From Nitrososphaerota archaeon (GTDB lineage Archaea > Thermoproteota > Nitrososphaeria > Nitrososphaerales > UBA183): DNA of 12,136 nt. The stretch is taken from positions 1-12,136 of the forward strand of contig JAPCJN010000058.1 of assembly GCA_027886925.1 (NCBI GenBank), in the 5' to 3' direction. The number at the start of each line of letters is the position of its first letter. Within the stretch, counting starts at the first letter, position 1. Positions 7,572 through 12,136 of the stretch are shown piece after piece. Both the position numbers and the translations under genes were made by a program. Under the pieces are notes generated by a model that searched no databases, was not told the DNA's origin, and saw only the letters and a program-made list of their open reading frames with translations.

Positions 7572-8313
7572 GCTCAAACGGGTCACAAAGTCCTTCGGCG
7601 CTTTGAAGGCAGTGCATGACGTCAGCATCGTTGTCGAGCCGGGAGAGATTGTGGGCCTTATCGGCCCAAACGGGAGTGGCAAGTCAACGCTGTTCAATCT
7701 GATTTCGGGTTTTCTGACCCCAGATGAGGGGGAGATTTGGCTCGAGGGGCGCCACATCTCACATCTCTCCCCACACGCCGTCTCGCGTCATGGATTAGTC
7801 AAGGGCTTCCAGATTCCGCGGAACTTTCTCAAAATGAACGTGCTGGAGAATCTACTGCTCTCGCCGAAGAACCAAATCGGCGAGCGAGTCACCAGCGCCT
7901 CGCTTCACCGTCGCTGGGTCAGCCAAGAGATGGAGAACGCGCGGAACATTGTTCCTTGGCTCGAGGCGATGAATCTTTCTGGCAGCGTTACCAGTCGCGC
8001 ATCCGACCTTTCGGGCGGGCAGATGAAGCTCTTGGACATTCTCAGAGGCGTGATCTCCGAGCCAACGTTGCTGTTGCTCGACGAGCCTACCGCTGGCGTC
8101 GCACCGGCACTTGCAGACGAAATCTTCAGAAGGATAACCGAGATCAGGGCGAGAGCAAACACGAGCTTCTTTATCATTGAACACAGGGTGGAGACCTTGT
8201 TTCGATTCGTCGACCGATTGGTCGTCATGCATCTTGGGGAGGTCATCTACAATGGGTCGCCCAAAGGGGTAGTCAACAACGAACGGGTCAAGGAAGTATA
8301 TCTGGGCCAATAG
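7546..8313 (+). CDS. livG: Branched-chain amino acid-type ABC ATPase, LivG family
   Basis: A cytoplasmic ATP-binding subunit of 255 aa. Walker A GPNGSGKST is at 40-48, the Q-loop glutamine at 89, signature LSGGQ at 155-159, Walker B LLLLDE at 175-180 followed by PTAGVAP, and the switch histidine at 213 (FFIIEHRVE). The insert after the Q-loop (about 103-125) and the IEH switch identify the LivG type rather than LivF. It should pair with the LivF-type ATPase to drive the LivH/LivM channel. The start is GTG at 7546, inside the end of livM, and the next gene begins 18 bases after its stop. Confidence 0.93.
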   Translation: MTSQKRLLELKRVTKSFGALKAVHDVSIVVEPGEIVGLIGPNGSGKSTLFNLISGFLTPDEGEIWLEGRHISHLSPHAVSRHGLVKGFQIPRNFLKMNVLENLLLSPKNQIGERVTSASLHRRWVSQEMENARNIVPWLEAMNLSGSVTSRASDLSGGQMKLLDILRGVISEPTLLLLDEPTAGVAPALADEIFRRITEIRARANTSFFIIEHRVETLFRFVDRLVVMHLGEVIYNGSPKGVVNNERVKEVYLGQ

Positions 8314-8331
8314 CCAACAGGCATTGAAAAA

Positions 8332-9066
8332 TTGGACATCCTAACTACCGAGAACCTAGCCTGCGGTTACGGAAAGATGGTCATAGTCAATGACGTTTCG
8401 ATAAGAGTTCCAGAGAAACAAATCGTCCTCCTGATTGGCGCAAACGGGAGCGGCAAGAGCACTCTCCTGAAGTCGATAGTGGGTCTTTCACGAGTGTTTG
8501 GAGGCTATGTCTACTTCAAGGGCGACGACATCACTCAGGTTGAAACATCTCAGAGGATCAGAAGAGGAATTGGATACGTGCCTCAGAACAACAACACCTT
8601 CTCAAGCTTGACCGTGCGTACTAACCTTGAGCTTGGATCGTATTCCCGCAAAAATACCGGGGATGTCGATGAGAAGATAGAAGAAATCCTTCAAATCTTT
8701 CCAGACTTGAAGGGACGATTGAACTCGCGGGTGGGTGTGCTCAGCGGCGGCGTGAGACAGATGGTGGCGATGGGCAGGGCCCTTATGGGAAATCCTTCAG
8801 TTTTTATTCTAGATGAACCGACTGCGGGCATCGCTCCCCTCGTAATCAAGAGCCTCTTGAGCAAGGTCGCTGAGCTGAGGGACACGGGCACCACGATATT
8901 GCTCGTGGAACAAAATGTGAAGACTGCCGCGGTCTACGCGGACTATGTGTACTTGATCTCTCAGGGCCGCGTAATGTCGGAGTTCACCGGATCAGAGATA
9001 AGCAAACTGGACATCGGCGAACTGATTCTCAAATCTGCAACTGCGTCGCAACAATCAACCGGATGA
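8332..9066 (+). CDS. livF: Branched-chain amino acid-type ABC ATPase, LivF family
   Basis: The second ATPase subunit, 244 aa. Walker A GANGSGKST is at 36-44, the Q-loop at YVPQNNN (83-88), Walker B VFILDE at 157-162 followed by PTAGIAP, and LLVEQN with Gln194 in the switch position, the usual LivF form. The signature reads LSGGV at 137-141; LivF proteins normally have LSGGE or LSGGQ, so a hydrophobic fifth residue is unusual. The start is TTG at 8332 (DILTTENLACGYG), the only position that keeps the first strand. It ends the importer operon; the following 81 bases are pyrimidine-rich at first, then AT-rich before the next gene. Confidence 0.92.
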   Translation: MDILTTENLACGYGKMVIVNDVSIRVPEKQIVLLIGANGSGKSTLLKSIVGLSRVFGGYVYFKGDDITQVETSQRIRRGIGYVPQNNNTFSSLTVRTNLELGSYSRKNTGDVDEKIEEILQIFPDLKGRLNSRVGVLSGGVRQMVAMGRALMGNPSVFILDEPTAGIAPLVIKSLLSKVAELRDTGTTILLVEQNVKTAAVYADYVYLISQGRVMSEFTGSEISKLDIGELILKSATASQQSTG

Positions 9067-9130
9067 TTCTCATTCGTTTCTGCCGGTGTCCCCAGACATC
9101 GTGATGGATGACAACCAGATTCCTCGCTCC

Positions 9131-9163
9131 ATAAAAATAAATAACAAATGCCTGAAGGGAGGG
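9131..9163 (+). promoter_or_regulatory. AT-rich promoter and SD-like motif before the M24 gene
   Basis: ATAAAAATAAATAAC at 9131-9145 is a run of A and T with one C, in an otherwise GC-rich setting, and is a good TATA candidate. It lies only a few bases before the ATG at 9148, so transcription from it would begin near 9157-9165. GGGAGGG at 9157-9163 then lies five bases before an in-frame TTG at 9169. The two signals together hint that the true start may be 9169 rather than 9148. Confidence 0.45.
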
Positions 9164-10380
9164 CAATCTTGGTCGACAGCAAATTCGTCCCTATTCCTTC
9201 CATGAAGGAAAGAGACAGGAGATGGAAGAGGATCCGCGAGTCCATGGTGATTCACGGGCTGGATTGCCTGGTTGTTTGGGGAAGCGATGCGATGATGGGT
9301 GCCTGGGGCGAGGCCAATTTCAGGTACATAAGCGGTCTAAACACCAACGGAGGGACAGGTTTTGTCATATTCCCGCTAGAGGCGGAGCCAACCGCGATAG
9401 TTTGGCATCCCGACATGACTGTTTGGTGGCGAAAGGCACATGGGTGGATGGATGATATTCGGGGACGGAAGCTTGCTTCGTTCATTCCTCCCATAACTGA
9501 CAGAATTCACGAGCTTCATCTCGAAGGATGTGTCTTGGGCTTGGTGGGAGGAGGAGAGATGCGCCAATATGATCACGAGCGGCTCCTCAAGGAGCTCCCG
9601 TCCGCCCAGTTTGTGAAAGCAGACGGCATCCTATCAGAGATACGGATGATTAAGAGCCCTGAGGAAATCAAGTTCATAGAAAAGGCTTCTCAGATTGTGG
9701 ACAGGATGTGGGAGGCAGGCGTCAAGTCCGCCAAACCCGGGGTGAAGGAGTGCGTAGTCTACGGAGACATTTTGAGGGAATCGGTGGCCACAGGAGGCGA
9801 GCATCCAATCATGCTTCTTTGGGAGGCCGGACCTGAGCCGTTTCGGCATGCAGGTGCCTTCGCGACGGAAAGACCACTCGCCAAGGGCGATATGATTAAC
9901 GTCGAGCTTCATGGCCGGTATGGGGGATACCTCGCTCACGGCGAAAGACCGATATCGCTGGGAAAGCCGAAAAAAGAGTTCCGTCACATCTTCGATGTTA
10001 TGGAAGAGTCTTTCCAAAGCGGGGTCAAGAGGATGGTTCCAGGCAGGACTTTCAAAGAGGTCGCCGACGCATTCTACGCGCCAATAACAAAGAGTGGTCT
10101 TGCCGTGTGCGAGTTGGGAATTCACGGGCACGGTCTGGAATCAGGAGAGTGGCCGAATATGGAGCTAGGCACTCCGTTTCACGATCCCGGAGGGATCGTC
10201 TCGTATCTGCCCAAACCCTTCGAATTCAAGGAGAACATGGTACTTGGAATAGTTGTGGACTTGTATGACCAGGGCTGGAAAGGGGGCGAACCAGGACTCA
10301 TGCTGGGAGACACGGTGCAGATAACCAGCTCGGGCTCCAAAGTCCTTTGCAAGACCCCATTGGATATCCTCCTGGCTTGA
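9148..10380 (+). CDS. M24 (Xaa-Pro peptidase/creatinase) fold protein, metal site degenerate
   Basis: A two-domain protein of 410 aa. An N-terminal creatinase-type domain (about 20-160) is joined through the family's typical IRMIKSPEEIKFIEKA linker (165-180) to a C-terminal 'pita-bread' domain. True M24 peptidases bind two metals through D, D, H, E, E. Here the aligned positions read E253 (VELHG), H264 (AHGER), H328 (HGHG), a Val/Asp pair near 370 where EPG is expected, and G387 (LGD). Only the histidine is kept. H234 (FRHAG) sits where creatinase has its catalytic His. A metal-independent amidinohydrolase or C-N hydrolase like creatinase or ectoine hydrolase is therefore more likely than a proline peptidase. 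ATG at 9148 is the annotated start; TTG at 9169 is a good alternative. The gene lies 81 bases after the importer and may act on its substrate (inference). Confidence 0.82.
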   Translation: MPEGRAILVDSKFVPIPSMKERDRRWKRIRESMVIHGLDCLVVWGSDAMMGAWGEANFRYISGLNTNGGTGFVIFPLEAEPTAIVWHPDMTVWWRKAHGWMDDIRGRKLASFIPPITDRIHELHLEGCVLGLVGGGEMRQYDHERLLKELPSAQFVKADGILSEIRMIKSPEEIKFIEKASQIVDRMWEAGVKSAKPGVKECVVYGDILRESVATGGEHPIMLLWEAGPEPFRHAGAFATERPLAKGDMINVELHGRYGGYLAHGERPISLGKPKKEFRHIFDVMEESFQSGVKRMVPGRTFKEVADAFYAPITKSGLAVCELGIHGHGLESGEWPNMELGTPFHDPGGIVSYLPKPFEFKENMVLGIVVDLYDQGWKGGEPGLMLGDTVQITSSGSKVLCKTPLDILLA

Positions 10381-10407
10381 CAAAGAGGAAAGACGCTCCA
10401 CAAACAT

Positions 10408-10446
10408 CGCCCTGGTAAATTCACCGCCCTGGTAAATTCACCGGGC
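10408..10446. repeat. 17-bp tandem duplication with hairpin in convergent gap
   Basis: CGCCCTGGTAAATTCAC occurs twice, back to back (10408-10424 and 10425-10441). The second unit continues into CGGGC, creating a hairpin at 10426-10446: GCCC, a bulged T, GGT, loop AAATTC, then ACC and GGGC. It lies in the 102-base gap between the convergent M24 gene and LLM oxidoreductase gene, where a two-sided transcript-end structure would be expected. No T-run follows, so a terminator role is only a guess. It may be a simple slippage duplication. Confidence 0.6.
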
Positions 10447-10482
10447 TGACAGGCCAGCGAGGAAGAGCAAGCGGAGCCGGGC

Positions 10483-11487
10483 TCATCTACTGCTGAACGA
10501 GGGCAAGATTTCTTTTGACAGCAGTCCCATCTGTCGAAGCATGTCTGCCGAGTCCCGAGCAACAAATTTGAGCTCCATGTAGTTTGCCCCGGCTTGGCAA
10601 TACTCTTCAATTCTCTTTGAGACGTCGCTCGACGAACCGATCAGGTTCATCTGGGCAAAATCCGCTTTCGTTTGGCGTGCCATTTCCGGCAGTTGGCCGA
10701 ATTTAGTTACGGTATTGCCTGCTCTGTTCCAGGCGTCTTCGTAGCTCGTGCCGGCGCCTACAAACACCTGAGGGCCGCATTCCAGACTCGCTCCCTCGCG
10801 ACCAAGCTCCTTTCGCATCTCCTTGACCTTCGCGAGCCCGGATTCCAGCTGTGCGGGTGTGCAGATTGGAATCCAGCCGGCGCCATACTTCGCTACCCTT
10901 CTCAATGAGCTTCCGACGAAACCGCCAGCGATCCAGATGGGGGCGACCGCCGGCTTCGGATAGAATTCCCCGCTGAATTTCAAATATTTTCCTTCGAAGG
11001 CGGATACCGGACTACTCGAGAGTATTCTTTTGAGCGCTTCCAGGTACTCATCCATGATTTCGCCGCGTTTTTCGAACGGCACCCCGAAATTCTCGAAATC
11101 GTCTTCCATGTTCCCAACACAAAGACCGAGAACGAAGCGGTTCCCCGAGAGCTCCTGAATCGTGGCGTACTGCTTCGCCAACATCATGGGGTTTCTCAGG
11201 GGGAGCACGAGACATATTGTGATCAATCGAACTCGTCGAGTGATGCCCGCGATGTAGGACAGCGACGTGACCGCTTCATATCCGTTTGTGGACCTCTCGA
11301 TTTCATCCACTCCCTCGACGGTGCCCGCGGAGAAGTGGTAGCGATGTTTGTATGCGAACGAGACCGAGTCATTTGAGGTGACGGAGTCATACCCTAGCTG
11401 TTCTGTCTCGCGCGCGACTGACACTATTGCAGAACCGGACGCGAATGGTCCTGTTCGAGGAATCCTTACGCCAAACCTCAACGGCAC
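10483..11487 (-). CDS. LLM-class (F420/flavin-dependent) oxidoreductase
   Basis: A luciferase-like monooxygenase-fold protein of 334 aa. It begins with the family's first strand (PLRFGVRIPRTGPF), has LPLRNPMMLAKQYATIQELS at about 95-114, then RFVLGLCVGN (117-126), GVPFEKRGEIMDEYLEALKRI (135-155) and APIWIAGG (182-189). These match the actinobacterial and archaeal F420-dependent LLM subfamily. Such enzymes use reduced F420 or FMN for hydride transfer or oxygenation in the cytoplasm; the substrate cannot be inferred. RutA, which opens the uracil ring, has the same fold, but nothing specific to RutA is seen. The GTG at 11487 is 20 bases after the stop of the upstream amidohydrolase on the same strand, so the two are probably one operon whose promoter lies beyond the window. 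Confidence 0.85.
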   Translation of the reverse strand: MPLRFGVRIPRTGPFASGSAIVSVARETEQLGYDSVTSNDSVSFAYKHRYHFSAGTVEGVDEIERSTNGYEAVTSLSYIAGITRRVRLITICLVLPLRNPMMLAKQYATIQELSGNRFVLGLCVGNMEDDFENFGVPFEKRGEIMDEYLEALKRILSSSPVSAFEGKYLKFSGEFYPKPAVAPIWIAGGFVGSSLRRVAKYGAGWIPICTPAQLESGLAKVKEMRKELGREGASLECGPQVFVGAGTSYEDAWNRAGNTVTKFGQLPEMARQTKADFAQMNLIGSSSDVSKRIEEYCQAGANYMELKFVARDSADMLRQMGLLSKEILPSFSSR

Positions 11488-11507
11488 GGAAGGGACTCGA
11501 ATCTGAT

Positions 11508-12136
11508 TTAAGACTTCATCGAATGTTGGTTTCCCTTCGGCGCTGAAGCTCTCTCGACCGACGGGCTGACGAACATCCCCAATCCAGGTTTGGCCATGAC
11601 CTCGCCATGGTCCACCACGACTTGTCCCCTGACAAGGGTGACCACTGGAATGCCCTTGACCTCCCAGCCTATGAATGGAGTAGACTTGCTCTTGCTATGG
11701 AGGTCCTTCTTGTTTATTCTCTTCTCCCTCTTCGGGTCAACGATGACCAGATCCGCATCCGACCCGATAGCGATGGCTCCCTTTCTAGGGTAGATTCCGA
11801 AAAGCTTGGCGGCGTTCTTAGACGTCAAGCTGACGACCTGCTGCAGGGTGATCCGGCCCCGGAGAGCCTCGGTCATCATCAGGGGAAGGAATGTCTCCAC
11901 TCCGACGATGCCTGGAGCCGTCTCCCACACACTCTTCAGACCTCGTCTCTTCTCGCTATCCGCATGCGGAGCGTGATCGGTCCCGACGATATCGAACTCG
12001 CTATTTCGAACCCCCTCCCAAAGCGCTTCTTTGTCCACCTCGGATCTGACAGGCGGATTCATCAGTCCTGTAGGACCCATGGGAGCAAGGTCGCGACTGG
12101 TGAAGAACAGATAATGAGGGCAGGTCTCAAACGTGA
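11508..12136 (-). CDS. Second cyclic amidohydrolase (allantoinase/dihydroorotase-like), 5' end off window
   Basis: The C-terminal 208 codons of a paralogue of the first amidohydrolase. The reading frame stays open to the window edge: upstream of the ATG at 12080 it reads FETCPHYLFF, the same conserved block as in the full-length gene, so 12080 is not the true start. The catalytic Asp in TDHAPH is encoded at 11976-11978. The N-terminal metal motifs lie outside. Before the shared 177-base tract (11727-11903), about 24 of 55 residues match the first paralogue; after it, about 29 of 55; within it, 59 of 59. The gene is followed after 20 bases by the LLM oxidoreductase on the same strand. The substrate is probably related to, but distinct from, that of the first enzyme (inference). 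Confidence 0.87.
   Translation of the reverse strand, partial: TFETCPHYLFFTSRDLAPMGPTGLMNPPVRSEVDKEALWEGVRNSEFDIVGTDHAPHADSEKRRGLKSVWETAPGIVGVETFLPLMMTEALRGRITLQQVVSLTSKNAAKLFGIYPRKGAIAIGSDADLVIVDPKREKRINKKDLHSKSKSTPFIGWEVKGIPVVTLVRGQVVVDHGEVMAKPGLGMFVSPSVERASAPKGNQHSMKS
11727..11903 (-). repeat. 177-bp exact inverted repeat, copy 2 (inside second amidohydrolase)
   Basis: The reverse complement of these bases is identical to 1425-1601. It encodes the same 59 residues in the same frame of the paralogous gene, the region after the catalytic Asp. The two copies face each other across roughly 10.1 kb that contains the whole importer. Confidence 0.97.

Noticed and set aside
10408..10441. CRISPR-like repeat
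   Set aside because: Only two 17-base units with no spacer between them; this is a simple tandem duplication.
10179..10610. 143-aa minus-strand frame spanning the convergent gap
   Set aside because: It overlaps the 3' ends of both the M24 and LLM genes, its translation through the repeat is arbitrary, and it has no start signals.

Overview
The window looks archaeal. The translation starts are almost all GTG or TTG, and AT-rich TATA-like boxes sit about 25-35 bases ahead of several starts, implying leaderless or short-leader transcripts. Shine-Dalgarno motifs are mostly absent. The binding protein has a signal-anchor followed by a Ser/Thr-rich stretch and several N-glycosylation sequons, and there is an LLM-class (probably F420-dependent) oxidoreductase. 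Base composition is moderately GC-rich and fairly even. A heterotrophic member of the Thermoproteota/Thaumarchaeota side is plausible, but the sequence alone does not fix the lineage.

Layout. Bases 1-161 hold a frame-disrupted C-terminal gene remnant, possibly a transposase. Bases 399-4041 carry three co-oriented catabolic genes: a cyclic-amide hydrolase (allantoinase/hydantoinase/dihydroorotase superfamily), a class IV PLP aminotransferase (BCAT-like) and an M20 allantoate/N-carbamoyl-amino-acid amidohydrolase. Behind its own TATA box (4213-4220), bases 4250-9066 encode a complete branched-chain-amino-acid-type ABC importer: binding protein, two permeases and two ATPases (LivK-H-M-G-F order). 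Bases 9148-10380 encode an M24 'pita-bread' protein that has lost most of the metal ligands of true peptidases, as in creatinase-type members. A short convergent gap with a 17-base tandem repeat and hairpin follows. The minus strand then carries an LLM oxidoreductase (10483-11487) and, upstream of it, a second cyclic-amide hydrolase that runs off the right edge.

How it may work together (inference). The importer would bring in a small amide, ureide or amino-acid-like compound. A cyclic amidohydrolase opens a ureide or hydantoin-type ring. The M20 enzyme removes the carbamoyl or ureido group to release an amino acid or ureidoglycine-like product, which the aminotransferase deaminates. The M24 and LLM proteins could act on related substrates. 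The island therefore looks like a nitrogen/carbon scavenging locus for cyclic ureides; the substrate cannot be named from sequence.

The most striking observation is a 177-base tract that is identical in the two amidohydrolase genes, in inverted orientation about 10 kb apart, although flanking protein identity is only about half. This points to recent gene conversion, an inversion-prone pair, or an assembly artefact.
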